Source: Paenibacillus thermotolerans
GTDB lineage: Bacteria > Bacillota > Bacilli > Paenibacillales > YIM-B00363
Assembly (NCBI RefSeq): GCF_028745515.1
Contig: NZ_JAQZSG010000010.1
Coordinates: 62,001 to 126,000 of the forward strand
DNA length: 64,000 nt
Reading direction: 5' to 3'
The position numbers and the translations under genes were made by a program. Shown here one piece after another: positions 52,949-61,462 of the stretch (its first letter is position 1; every line of letters starts with the position of its first letter). The notes beneath the pieces are model-generated. The model was not told the origin of the DNA. It did not search any database and saw only the letters and a program-made list of their open reading frames with translations.

Positions 52949-54229
52949 TTGGAGAAACTGGTGATTGAAGGCGGGCGGCCTTTGCAAGGCACGGCACGCA
53001 TCGACGGAGCCAAAAACGCGGCGCTGCCGGTTCTTGCCGCCAGCCTATTGGCGGAAGGCAAAAGCTTGATCGACAATGTGCCCGATTTACTGGACATCCA
53101 TGTCATGCTGGATATTTTGCGCGCACTTGGCGCTCGTGCGTCTTATTCCGGCAAAATAGCGGCCGTCGACGCTTCGACGGTAAACTCTTCCGAAATTCCG
53201 GAAGAATTGATGAGCAAAATGCGCTCCTCCATCTTTCTGATGGGGCCGCTGCTGGCGCGGTTCGGCGAGGTTACCGTCTACCAGCCGGGCGGCTGCGCGA
53301 TCGGAGAAAGAAAGATCGATCTCCATCTGAGAGGGCTGCAGGCGCTTGGAGCCGCCGTCACGGAATCCGGCAACCGAATCGAATGCCGGGCGTCAAAACT
53401 AATAGGCGCCGATATTGTGCTTGATTTTCCAAGCGTCGGCGCGACGGAAAACATTATGATGGCTGCGGTGACGGCGGAAGGAATCACTACGATCTCAAAC
53501 GCCGCGCGAGAGCCGGAAATTTGGGATTTGCAGCAGTTTTTGAACAAAATGGGGGCCAAAATCATAGGCGCCGGCACGGACACGATTACGATCGAAGGAA
53601 CCGGGAAGCTGCTTCCCTGCGAGCATAAGATTATTCCCGATCGCATCGTAACGGGCACGCTGATGGTTGCCGCCGCCGCAACGGGCGGAAATATTACGCT
53701 GGAGGGCGTCGTTCCGGGGCATCTTGCGTCGGTGGTCCATGTCCTGCGCAGAGCAGGTGTTCAAATCGCAATCGACGATGATATAATGAGTATCAGCGGC
53801 GCGGGCAGACCCCGCGCGATCGAAAGAATCGTAACAAGTCCGTACCCGTCTTTCCCGACGGATTTGCAGGCGCAGATGATGGTCCTGCTTTCGCTGGCCG
53901 ACGGGCTCAGCGTTCTGAAGGAGACGGTGTTTGAGGGCCGATACCGTCATGTAAGCGAATTGTGCGCGATGGGCGCCGATATTCGCATGGACGGAAATCT
54001 CGCCTTTATCCGAGGCGTTCCGCGGCTGTACGGCGCTTCGGTCGAAGCTACCGACTTGCGGGCCGGCGCTGCCCTGGTGATCGCCGGACTCGCCGGGAAG
54101 GGAACAACCGTCATCGATCAGATTCATCACATTGACCGCGGTTACGAGTCCATTGAAATCATCTTCAGCCGACTCGGCGCTCAAATCCAGCGCGTCGCAT
54201 CGCATTCTCAGGACCGCATCGCGTTATAG
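52949..54229 (+). CDS. murA: UDP-N-acetylglucosamine 1-carboxyvinyltransferase MurA
   Basis: A 426-residue enzyme from TTG 52949, behind CGGAGGTGG. It adds phosphoenolpyruvate to UDP-GlcNAc, the first step of wall synthesis. Motifs: IDGAKNAALPVLAASLLAEG, the loop with active-site C116 (PGGCAIGERKIDLHLRGL), which is the fosfomycin target, and FPTDLQAQMMVLLSLADG. The Cys is retained, so this copy should be fosfomycin-sensitive. It sits between murB and divIB, as murAA-type genes can in this family. Confidence 0.96.
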   Translation: MEKLVIEGGRPLQGTARIDGAKNAALPVLAASLLAEGKSLIDNVPDLLDIHVMLDILRALGARASYSGKIAAVDASTVNSSEIPEELMSKMRSSIFLMGPLLARFGEVTVYQPGGCAIGERKIDLHLRGLQALGAAVTESGNRIECRASKLIGADIVLDFPSVGATENIMMAAVTAEGITTISNAAREPEIWDLQQFLNKMGAKIIGAGTDTITIEGTGKLLPCEHKIIPDRIVTGTLMVAAAATGGNITLEGVVPGHLASVVHVLRRAGVQIAIDDDIMSISGAGRPRAIERIVTSPYPSFPTDLQAQMMVLLSLADGLSVLKETVFEGRYRHVSELCAMGADIRMDGNLAFIRGVPRLYGASVEATDLRAGAALVIAGLAGKGTTVIDQIHHIDRGYESIEIIFSRLGAQIQRVASHSQDRIAL

Positions 54230-54270
54230 AGCTCGCAAGCATTTCTGCAATGCGAATTGCCGAACCGTTT

Positions 54271-54296
54271 GTCCCTTCCTTAATTGCGGGAGGGAC
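54271..54296 (+). terminator. Possible terminator or leader hairpin between murA and divIB
   Basis: GTCCCTTCC (54271-54279) pairs with GGGAGGGAC (54288-54296), with one T-G wobble and an 8-base loop. Only a weak T-rich stretch follows (TACTGTTGTT). It may reduce read-through into divIB. Confidence 0.4.
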
Positions 54297-54367
54297 TACT
54301 GTTGTTACGAAAATAGGACAACCTGATCTATCACCCTAGTAACCGTTGTAAGAAGGATGGTGTTTTC

Positions 54368-55150
54368 GTGCCTGAGCTGCAGCCGATGCCGGTCGTGCGG
54401 GGGACGCGTCCCAAAAGAAGAAGCAACAAGAAGCTCTTGCTTCTGTTATTTTTGTTTTTTATCGCATTAATGGGTGTGTTGTTTTTTCAATCATCCTTCA
54501 GCAAAATCCATAAGATCGACGTTACGGGAGCGAAGCTGCTCGCGACTGGCGAGATTATCGAAGCGGCCGGCATCAAGACGGGCGACCATTTCTTTGCCAA
54601 GGGGGCGAAGGATATGGAGCGCGGCATCGAGAAGCTGGGCGCTGTGGAAAGCGTGAAGGTGACGAAGCGGTTTCCGGGCGGCATTCGAATCGACGTTAAG
54701 GAATTTCCCGTCGTCGCTCTGGAAATCGACGATGAAGGGAAGCTTGTCGGCCTGTTGTCGAGCGGCTTCCCGGTTCCTTATACGGAAAGCGCGGACGCCG
54801 CGCCGGGGCCGCTGTTGACCGGTTGGACCGATCAGGAGCTGAAGAAGAGCCTCTGTTTGGCGCTCGGATCGATTCCGCCGGAGCTGATGTCCGATGTATC
54901 GGAAATTCGGCCGATCCCAATAGATTCGTACCCGGATCGTATTTTGATGTATACCCGTTCGCGATACGAAGTAATTACCCGGATCGCCTATTTGCCTCAA
55001 AAAATACCGCTTCTTGACGATTATGTATATGACATGAAGAGCGGCGGAAGAACGGAAGGCAGAATCTTTTTGCTTGAGACGGATTACGGGAACGGCTTCG
55101 ATGACGGAGCTGCCGGCGAGTCCGCGGAAGAGCCCGCCGATAAACCGTAA
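54368..55150 (+). CDS. divIB: Cell division protein DivIB/FtsQ
   Basis: A 260-residue bitopic protein from GTG 54368, with GTAAGAAGGATG upstream. A basic cytoplasmic tail (RGTRPKRRSNKK), a transmembrane helix (about 22-42), then a POTRA domain (FSKIHKIDVTGAKLLATGEI, AAGIKTGDHFF) and the FtsQ/DivIB beta domain. The C-terminal 25 residues are acidic. It links FtsL/DivIC to the transpeptidase. The genes ylxW, ylxX and sbp, which follow divIB in B. subtilis, are absent here: ftsA comes next. Confidence 0.93.
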   Translation: MPELQPMPVVRGTRPKRRSNKKLLLLLFLFFIALMGVLFFQSSFSKIHKIDVTGAKLLATGEIIEAAGIKTGDHFFAKGAKDMERGIEKLGAVESVKVTKRFPGGIRIDVKEFPVVALEIDDEGKLVGLLSSGFPVPYTESADAAPGPLLTGWTDQELKKSLCLALGSIPPELMSDVSEIRPIPIDSYPDRILMYTRSRYEVITRIAYLPQKIPLLDDYVYDMKSGGRTEGRIFLLETDYGNGFDDGAAGESAEEPADKP

Positions 55151-55184
55151 TTGGAAAAAGAGTCTATTCAATCATTTCATATCA

Positions 55185-55193
55185 TGCTAGAAT
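55185..55193 (+). promoter_or_regulatory. Possible extended -10 promoter upstream of ftsA
   Basis: TGCTAGAAT (55185-55193) is an extended -10 element; I see no good -35. It lies about 170 bases ahead of ftsA. No clear SigH element is visible in 55151-55361, although ftsAZ of B. subtilis has one. Confidence 0.35.
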
Positions 55194-55361
55194 TAATGTT
55201 ATGAATTTTATGGCCTCTTCCGCAAAGATCCGATTATTTCCTTTAAAAACCATTGAAATTGACGGACGAAAAAAGAGGGAAATCCGGTCCTGTGTTGAAT
55301 ATGTATACAGTTCTAGTCTATTTTTGTAATCAGTCTTTACAATTGCGGGAGGTGCCTCGTT

Positions 55362-56600
55362 TTGAGCGGCAACGACATCATCGTCAGCTTGGACATCGGG
55401 ACGTCCAAAGTCCGCGCCATCATTGGTGAATTGACGGGCGGCTCCATCAATATCGTCGGCGTCGGCTCCGTCGATTCCGAAGGTATACGTAAGGGAGCCA
55501 TCGTTGATATAGATCAGACGGTTCAATCGATCAAGAGTGCGGTTGATCATTCTGAACGTATGGTCGGAGTACAAATTTCGGATGTGTACGTCGGGATTTC
55601 CGGCAATCACATTCAGCTTCAATCGAGCCATGGCGTTGTCGCGGTTTCGAACGAAGACCGGGAAATCGGAAATGATGATATAGAGCGGGTGCTTCAGGCG
55701 GCGAAAGTTATCGCGCTTCCACCCGAACGGGAAATTATCGGCATCGTTCCGAAGCAGTATATCGTCGACGGACTTGAGGGCATTCAAGATCCTCGGGGAA
55801 TGATCGGCGTACGCCTCGAGGTGGAGGCATCGGTCATCACCGGCGCGAAAACATCCATACATAATTTGCTTCGTTGCGTCGAGAAGGCCGATCTGAAAGT
55901 AGCCGGGTTGATATTAATGCCGCTCGCGGCGGGTCATATGGCTTTGTCGAAGGATGAGAAGCAGCTCGGCACCGTGCTCGTCGATATCGGGGCGGGCGCG
56001 ACGACGATTTCCGTCTTCCAGGGCGGAATCATGACCGCGACTTCCACGCTTCCGCTCGGCGGCGAATTCGTCACGAACGACATTTCGATCGGGCTGCGGA
56101 CGCAGTTCGAGATCGCCGAGAAGATCAAGCTGAAATACGGCTGCGCTTCGGTGGAAGCCGCCGCCGCGGACCAGTTGTTCAAAGTGACGCGCATCGGCTC
56201 CAATGTAGAGAAGGAATTTTCGCAGGTGGACCTTGCGAACATTATCGAACCTCGGATGCAGGAAATATTCGAGCTGATCAAAGCGGAGGTTAAGCGGATG
56301 CGGCCTGCGGGCGACTTGCCGGGAGGATACGTCCTCACGGGCGGAGCCGCTTCTTTGCCGGCCGTGCTGCCGGTCGCGCAAGCGGTGTTTGATACGTCGG
56401 TTCGGATAGCGGTGCCCGATTACGTCGGCGTTCGCGATCCTGCATTTGCAAGCGGAGTCGGAATCATAACATATGTTGCTAAATATTTGCGGTCACGAAG
56501 CACAGTCTCCGTTAAGAAACCATCCGGCAAGAAGGCGGCGGAGAGCAACAAGCCGAGCCTGATCGATCGGTTAAAAAATTTGTTCAGCGAGTTTATCTAG
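55362..56600 (+). CDS. ftsA: Cell division protein FtsA
   Basis: A 412-residue actin-like protein from TTG 55362, behind GGGAGGTG. It anchors FtsZ to the membrane. Nucleotide blocks: IIVSLDIGTSKVRAIIGELT at the start, GTVLVDIGAGATTISVFQGG, and GGYVLTGGAASLPAV. The C-terminal KPSLIDRLKNLFSEFI is the amphipathic membrane-targeting helix. It is shorter than B. subtilis FtsA (about 440) mainly in the linker before that helix. ftsZ starts 18 bases downstream. Confidence 0.96.
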   Translation: MSGNDIIVSLDIGTSKVRAIIGELTGGSINIVGVGSVDSEGIRKGAIVDIDQTVQSIKSAVDHSERMVGVQISDVYVGISGNHIQLQSSHGVVAVSNEDREIGNDDIERVLQAAKVIALPPEREIIGIVPKQYIVDGLEGIQDPRGMIGVRLEVEASVITGAKTSIHNLLRCVEKADLKVAGLILMPLAAGHMALSKDEKQLGTVLVDIGAGATTISVFQGGIMTATSTLPLGGEFVTNDISIGLRTQFEIAEKIKLKYGCASVEAAAADQLFKVTRIGSNVEKEFSQVDLANIIEPRMQEIFELIKAEVKRMRPAGDLPGGYVLTGGAASLPAVLPVAQAVFDTSVRIAVPDYVGVRDPAFASGVGIITYVAKYLRSRSTVSVKKPSGKKAAESNKPSLIDRLKNLFSEFI

Positions 56601-56618
56601 CAAGGAGGAGACTTTGAC

Positions 56619-57740
56619 ATGTTGGAATTTGATCTCGACATGGACCAACTGGCACAAATAAAAGTCATCGGCGTAGGCGGCGGCGGAAGCAACGCGGTAA
56701 ACCGAATGATCGATAACGGCGTGAAGGGCGTCGAATTTATTACGGTAAATACGGACGCGCAGGCGCTTCATCTCGCGAAATCCGAAATGAAGCTGCAATT
56801 GGGCGACAAGCTGACGCGCGGTCTCGGCGCGGGCGCTAATCCCGAGGTAGGAAAGAAAGCCGCGGAGGAGTCCCGCGAGCAGATCATAAACGCGCTCAAG
56901 GGCGCGGACTTGGTGTTCGTTACCGCCGGCATGGGCGGCGGCACGGGAACCGGCGCAGCGCCCGTCATTGCGGAAATCGCCCGCGAATGCGGCGCGCTTA
57001 CCGTCGGTGTCGTAACGCGCCCGTTCACGTTCGAAGGCCGCAAGCGCCAACAGCAGGCCGAGGCGGGGATTGCCGCTTTGAAGGAAAAGGTCGATACGCT
57101 GATCATTATTCCGAACGACCGGCTGCTTGAAATCGTAGATAAGAAGACGCCGATGCTTGAAGCGTTCCGCGAAGCGGACAACGTGCTCCGCCAAGGCGTA
57201 CAGGGCATCTCCGACTTGATCATGGTGCCGGGTCTCATCAACCTCGACTTCGCGGACGTGAAGACGATCATGACCGAACGCGGCTCCGCCTTGATGGGCA
57301 TCGGCCGCGCCAGCGGCGAGAACCGCGCGGCCGAAGCGGCGAAGCGCGCCATCATGAGCCCGCTGCTCGAAACGTCGATCGAAGGCGCGCGCGGCGTCAT
57401 CATGAATATTACCGGCGGTGCGGATCTCAGCTTGTTTGAAGTGAATGAAGCGGCCGAGATCGTCATCGCCTCCACCGATCCCGAAGTGAACATGATCTTC
57501 GGGGCCATTATCGATGAATCGTTGAAGGAAGAAATCAAGGTAACGGTCATCGCCACCGGCTTCGATCTGAAGCCGAGCCAGCCTCCGGCGCGGAAGCCTT
57601 CTTTCGCTGCCGAACCGCAGCAGCCGGAACAGCGCACATCGAATTTGCGCCCGTTCAATTCTTCGTCCCAGGCAGGCGGCGACCAATTGGACATTCCGAC
57701 GTTTTTGCGCAACCGCAATCGGACGCTGTCGGACGATTAA
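56619..57740 (+). CDS. ftsZ: Cell division GTPase FtsZ
   Basis: A 373-residue tubulin homologue, with ATG 56619 behind CAAGGAGGAG. Motifs: [19 protein letters not shown], the GTP signature [17 protein letters not shown] (residues about 105-112 for the Gly run), and the T7 loop region [14 protein letters not shown] Gln/Pro/Ser linker leads to the conserved C-terminal peptide [11 protein letters not shown], which binds FtsA and SepF. It ends at a strong terminator, so the dcw transcript should stop here. Confidence 0.98.
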   Translation: MLEFDLDMDQLAQIKVIGVGGGGSNAVNRMIDNGVKGVEFITVNTDAQALHLAKSEMKLQLGDKLTRGLGAGANPEVGKKAAEESREQIINALKGADLVFVTAGMGGGTGTGAAPVIAEIARECGALTVGVVTRPFTFEGRKRQQQAEAGIAALKEKVDTLIIIPNDRLLEIVDKKTPMLEAFREADNVLRQGVQGISDLIMVPGLINLDFADVKTIMTERGSALMGIGRASGENRAAEAAKRAIMSPLLETSIEGARGVIMNITGGADLSLFEVNEAAEIVIASTDPEVNMIFGAIIDESLKEEIKVTVIATGFDLKPSQPPARKPSFAAEPQQPEQRTSNLRPFNSSSQAGGDQLDIPTFLRNRNRTLSDD

Positions 57741-57761
57741 TTTCATACGGTGGACTCAAGC

Positions 57762-57801
57762 AAACCTCGTACCGAATTTTATTTTCGGTGCGAGGTTTTT
57801 G
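57762..57801 (+). terminator. Intrinsic terminator after ftsZ
   Basis: AAACCTCGTACCGAA (57762-57776) pairs with TTCGGTGCGAGGTTT (57784-57798), with one G-T wobble, followed by TTG. Confidence 0.88.
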
Positions 57802-57834
57802 TTATGACGATACAGAGTATTTACCCTACGCGAT

Positions 57835-58040
57835 GCTAACGGACACCACAGACGTTAAATCGCCATTTTACCCACCTTCCTACGGCTAACGGACACCAAA
57901 GACGCTATATCCCGATTTTTGGCGCTGACCCCGGCATTTTCGGGGCATTAACTGCAGTGGTGTCCGTTAAAACCGCAAACTCCATGTTTAGCGCCGAATA
58001 ACTGCATCCCTGTCCGTAAGCGCGTTTCTATGTCCGTAAT
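57835..58040. repeat. Intergenic repeat cluster C with about 50 bp spacing
   Basis: GCTAACGGACACCA begins at 57835 and 57885 (50 bp apart). The inverted form GTGGTGTCCGTTA is at 57957-57969; TGTCCGTTA or TGTCCGTAA recur at 57961, 58011 and 58031, and (A/T)TAACTGCA at 57948 and 57998 (50 bp apart). The stretch between the ftsZ terminator and the Spo0A box is thus an inverted pair of two-copy repeats. No gene is seen in it. Confidence 0.85.
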
Positions 58041-58065
58041 ACCTTTTCTTATGCGTTGGTGTAAC

Positions 58066-58134
58066 GTTTCGACAAAAATACCGACGATTTTACAGCACAG
58101 TTAGACAGACATTGGAAAAGGTTTTCGATATACT
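58066..58134 (+). promoter_or_regulatory. Spo0A box and probable spoIIGA promoter
   Basis: TTTCGACAAA (58067-58076) is a full match, in reverse, to the Spo0A-binding sequence TTTGTCGAAA. Downstream, TATACT (58129-58134) is a good -10. TTAGAC (58101-58106) precedes it by 22 bp; CAGACA at 58106-58111 would give 17 bp. In B. subtilis the spoIIG promoter is unusual in having 22 bp between its boxes and depends on Spo0A~P (established), so the same arrangement is likely here. Confidence 0.65.
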
Positions 58135-58190
58135 AGCTTTCGAAGACGAAGCGGTGCTCGCCACAGTCGGACGGAGGCGGGAACAGACGT

Positions 58191-59114
58191 ATGGTTGTGT
58201 ATGTGGACATCGTTTTCCTAACGAATTTCGTTCTCGATTTCGCACTGCTTCTCGCGACGGCGCGCATACGGAAAATACGCCCGTCGGCATGGCGCCTAAT
58301 CCTCGCATCCATGATCGGCGCTTCTTATGTGCTGATGATGTTCGTACCTGAGCTGGCCATTTTTTACACGTTTGTTGTTAAATGTTTATTTTCCGCCGCC
58401 ATGATTATGACGGCTTTCGGTTACAAAACTTTGGGCAGATTTGCAGGCACGCTGGCGGCTTTCTACGGAGTGAATTTCGCCGCGGCGGGAACCGTGTTCG
58501 CCGTTCATTACATGGCGCGTTCGTCAAGCGAAGTCGTTAACGGAATCGTATTCTCGCAGACGGGCGGTGCGATGCGGGGAACGGGCATGAGCCTTTGGTA
58601 CATCTTGGTGATGGCGGGACTCGGGATTTGGTTGTTCCGGGTCGTCCATTCCGGAGCGAAGCGGAAAGAGACGAAGGCTCAGTTTTTGACGGAGGTGGAA
58701 GTGCGGATCGAAGGGACGACGATCAACTGCCAAGGCTTGATCGATACCGGCAATCATCTGTACGATCCGCTCACCCGCACGCCCGTCATGGTCATGGAAG
58801 CATCGCTTTGGAGCCCGCACGTGCCGCAGCAATGGCTTGACGCCATTCGCAGCGGAGAGGCCGATTCGATTGTAGGGCGAATGGGCGGAGAGTCGGAGGA
58901 AGCGTTTCCGTGGCCCGAAAGAATACGGCTCGTGCCTTATCGAGGGATTAACGGCCGTACGAAATTTATGCTTGCGATGAAGCCGGACGAGGTTGCAATT
59001 ATGCAGGACGGAAGGCGCATAGCCGTCGATAAGGTGCTGATCGGCTTAGACGGCGGACAGTTAAGCTCCGAGGGAGCGTATCGGGCCATCGTGCATCCGG
59101 CGTTGGTGAGTTGA
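58191..59114 (+). CDS. spoIIGA: Sporulation sigma-E processing peptidase SpoIIGA
   Basis: A 307-residue membrane protease, with ATG 58191; GGAGGCGGG lies about 13 bases upstream. Five N-terminal helices (residues 1-150) are followed by an aspartic-protease-like domain: the motif [17 protein letters not shown] has D185 of DTG. It cleaves the pro-sequence of SigE at the septum after a signal from SpoIIR. It lies directly upstream of sigE, as in all Bacillales. Confidence 0.94.
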   Translation: MVVYVDIVFLTNFVLDFALLLATARIRKIRPSAWRLILASMIGASYVLMMFVPELAIFYTFVVKCLFSAAMIMTAFGYKTLGRFAGTLAAFYGVNFAAAGTVFAVHYMARSSSEVVNGIVFSQTGGAMRGTGMSLWYILVMAGLGIWLFRVVHSGAKRKETKAQFLTEVEVRIEGTTINCQGLIDTGNHLYDPLTRTPVMVMEASLWSPHVPQQWLDAIRSGEADSIVGRMGGESEEAFPWPERIRLVPYRGINGRTKFMLAMKPDEVAIMQDGRRIAVDKVLIGLDGGQLSSEGAYRAIVHPALVS

Positions 59115-59190
59115 GCTTATTATGGATTTCGCCATCATCTCACCGTGCCGCACGAATACGGTTCACAACATTCTGAGGGGGAACATCCTT

Positions 59191-59913
59191 ATGCTGCTGA
59201 AATGGAAGCTCATGATGACGTTATGGTATTACCGCTTATTGTTCGTGCTTCGCTTAAAGAGCGAGGAGATTTATTACATAGGCGGCAGTGAAGCGCTTCC
59301 TCCTCCCCTGACTAGAGAAGAAGAGGAGTATTTGCTGGGCAAGCTGACGACCGGCGACGCCGCGATTCGCGCCATGCTGATCGAGCGGAATTTGCGGCTT
59401 GTCGTATACATAGCGCGCAAGTTCGAAAATACGGGCATCAATATCGAGGACTTGGTGTCCATCGGAACGATCGGCTTGATCAAGGCTGTCAACACGTTCG
59501 ATCCGGACAAAAAGATCAAGCTTGCCACCTACGCATCGCGCTGCATCGAGAACGAAATCCTTATGTATTTGCGCCGGAACAGCAAGCTGCGCACGGAGGT
59601 TTCGTTCGACGAGCCGCTGAACATCGATTGGGACGGCAACGAGCTGCTGCTGTCCGACGTGCTCGGGACGGAGAACGATACGATCTACCGCAACATCGAA
59701 GAGCAGGTTGACCGTAAGCTGCTGCAGAAGGCGCTCGACAAGCTCACCGAACGCGAGCGGATCATTATGGAGCTTCGATTCGGCCTGCAGGACGGAGAGG
59801 AGAAGACGCAGAAGGACGTGGCCGATATGCTCGGCATTTCGCAGTCGTATATTTCGCGTCTGGAGAAGCGGATTATTAAGCGGCTCCGCAAAGAATTCAA
59901 TAAGATGGTGTAA
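59191..59913 (+). CDS. sigE: RNA polymerase sigma-E factor (mother cell)
   Basis: A 240-residue sigma-70 family protein. I chose ATG 59191, behind GAGGGGGA, because it yields the usual short pro-sequence of about 27-29 residues ([20 protein letters not shown]), which tethers the inactive precursor to the membrane. Mature SigE begins near [14 protein letters not shown]. Region 2 is [20 protein letters not shown] and region 4 [20 protein letters not shown]. It drives early mother-cell genes after engulfment starts. It is co-transcribed with spoIIGA. Confidence 0.97.
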   Translation: MLLKWKLMMTLWYYRLLFVLRLKSEEIYYIGGSEALPPPLTREEEEYLLGKLTTGDAAIRAMLIERNLRLVVYIARKFENTGINIEDLVSIGTIGLIKAVNTFDPDKKIKLATYASRCIENEILMYLRRNSKLRTEVSFDEPLNIDWDGNELLLSDVLGTENDTIYRNIEEQVDRKLLQKALDKLTERERIIMELRFGLQDGEEKTQKDVADMLGISQSYISRLEKRIIKRLRKEFNKMV

Positions 59914-59943
59914 CGGCTTGACAATTTCGTTGCGTTTGTTCAA

Positions 59944-59971
59944 GAATATTCTCCCATCCCTCGGAGATACT
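59944..59971 (+). promoter_or_regulatory. Candidate SigF/SigG-type promoter for sigG
   Basis: GAATA (59944-59948) and GGAGATACT (59963-59971), which fits the GGnnAnAnT -10 of SigF-dependent promoters, 14 bp apart. It lies 38 bases before sigG. In B. subtilis sigG is transcribed by SigF in the forespore (established). Confidence 0.5.
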
Positions 59972-60008
59972 GACAGCTAACGTCTCTCCTTGGGAGGTAT
60001 TTGCAACA

Positions 60009-60791
60009 ATGACTCGCAACAAAGTTGAGATTTGCGGTGTGGATACTTCAAAGCTGCCGGTGCTTACCAACGCCGAAATGCGCGAGCTGTTCGTCGCGCT
60101 GCAGCAGCATAACGAGCGAACCGCGAGAGAGAAACTCGTCAACGGCAACCTGAGACTCGTGCTCAGCGTCATTCAACGCTTCAATAACCGCGGGGAGTTT
60201 GTCGACGATTTGTTTCAAGTCGGGTGTATCGGGCTGATGAAGGCCATCGATAATTTCGATCTTAGCCAGAACGTGAAGTTTTCGACGTATGCGGTGCCGA
60301 TGATCATCGGGGAAATCAGACGGTATTTAAGGGACAACAACCCGATCCGAGTGTCGCGGTCGCTGCGGGATATCGCCTACAAGGCGCTGCAGGTTCGGGA
60401 TTCCCTCACGAACAAAAACTCCCGTGAGCCGACCATTCTCGAAATTTCGCAGGAGCTGAACGTACCGAAGGAGGATGTCGTATTCGCGCTGGATGCGATT
60501 CAGGATCCGGTGTCGCTCTTCGAGCCGATCTATCAGGATGGCGGCGATCCGATCTACGTGATGGATCAAATCAGCGACGATAAGAGCAAGGACGTATCGT
60601 GGATCGAAGAAATTGCGCTCCGCGAAGCGATGCGCAAACTGAACGACCGCGAAAAAATGATTTTGTCCATGAGATTTTTTGAAGGCAAGACGCAGATGGA
60701 GGTTGCGGAGGAAATCGGCATCTCGCAAGCGCAAGTGTCCAGGCTGGAAAAGTCCGCGATCAATCAAATGCAAAAGCATGTGAAGACGTAA
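60009..60791 (+). CDS. sigG: RNA polymerase sigma-G factor (forespore)
   Basis: A 260-residue sigma factor, with ATG 60009 behind GGGAGG. The N-terminus MTRNKVEICGVDTSKLPVL is the SigG signature that binds anti-sigma factors. Region 2 is LVNGNLRLVLSVIQRFNNRG and the region ending VKFSTYAVPMIIGEIRRYLR; region 4 is KTQMEVAEEIGISQAQVSRL. It controls late forespore genes. A candidate forespore promoter precedes it and a good terminator follows. Confidence 0.97.
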   Translation: MTRNKVEICGVDTSKLPVLTNAEMRELFVALQQHNERTAREKLVNGNLRLVLSVIQRFNNRGEFVDDLFQVGCIGLMKAIDNFDLSQNVKFSTYAVPMIIGEIRRYLRDNNPIRVSRSLRDIAYKALQVRDSLTNKNSREPTILEISQELNVPKEDVVFALDAIQDPVSLFEPIYQDGGDPIYVMDQISDDKSKDVSWIEEIALREAMRKLNDREKMILSMRFFEGKTQMEVAEEIGISQAQVSRLEKSAINQMQKHVKT

Positions 60792-60805
60792 AGCTTGATA
60801 TTCGC

Positions 60806-60850
60806 GCCCGCATCAGACGGTTTGTCATCCGTCCCATGCGGGCTTTTTTT
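60806..60850 (+). terminator. Intrinsic terminator after sigG
   Basis: GCCCGCAT (60806-60813) pairs with ATGCGGGC (60836-60843), with an inner ACGG/CCGT helix, followed by TTTTTTT. Confidence 0.88.
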
Positions 60851-60956
60851 GTGCTTTGTCCGACTTGGGGGACACTTTTTGGGCGAAGGAAGCATATAGT
60901 GGTAAGGTAAATAGGCGGACTTAAGCGCCAAACCTAATGACCCGTGGTGAGGCCCT

Positions 60957-61340
60957 ATGAAAATTTCCGATTTTCAAACGAAGGATGTCATTAATATTGT
61001 GGACGGCAGGAAGCTGGGGCAAATCAGCGATTTGGAGCTGGATTTGCGGGGCGGGAAGATCGAATCGATCGTCGTTCCGAACGCGGGCAAGTTTTTCGGC
61101 TTTTTCGGCGGAGGCGCCGATATGGTCATCCCTTGGCGCAACATCGTAAAAATCGGTACCGACGTGGTGCTTGTGAAGATGGACGATCCCAGAGGCTATA
61201 GAACGATAGAAGACGACTCGGAAAAAGAAGTAAGGAGCTACAGGGACCGCGAGCGCGATCGGGAGCGCGAGCGTGAACGAGAGCGGGAGAGGGATCGGGA
61301 GAGAGACAAATATGACAGGGAGCGCGACGGCTACCGCTGA
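60957..61340 (+). CDS. ylmC: YlmC/YmxH-family PRC-barrel sporulation protein with Arg-Glu/Asp tail
   Basis: A 127-residue protein from ATG 60957. Residues 1-83 form the PRC-barrel of the YlmC/YmxH family (KISDFQTKDVINIVDGRKLG, then ADMVIPWRNIVKIGTDVVLV). The C-terminal 40 residues consist almost only of alternating Arg and Glu/Asp (RERERERERERDRERD-type), which is not found in typical YlmC of about 80-85 residues. Such a tail could form a single charged helix. YlmC/YmxH are sporulation-linked proteins of unknown role. It lies between sigG and pgeF, as ylmC does in B. subtilis. Confidence 0.9.
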   Translation: MKISDFQTKDVINIVDGRKLGQISDLELDLRGGKIESIVVPNAGKFFGFFGGGADMVIPWRNIVKIGTDVVLVKMDDPRGYRTIEDDSEKEVRSYRDRERDRERERERERERDRERDKYDRERDGYR

Positions 61341-61462
61341 CGGCGCGAAGGTCAATGCCTGAAAGCAAATTCTCGGTATATGAAAAGGGCGTCCCGCTTA
61401 CAATGCTCTTTTCGTATGCCGTTTCTTTTTGTGATACACTTGAGGTCTCGGAGGGGATGACC

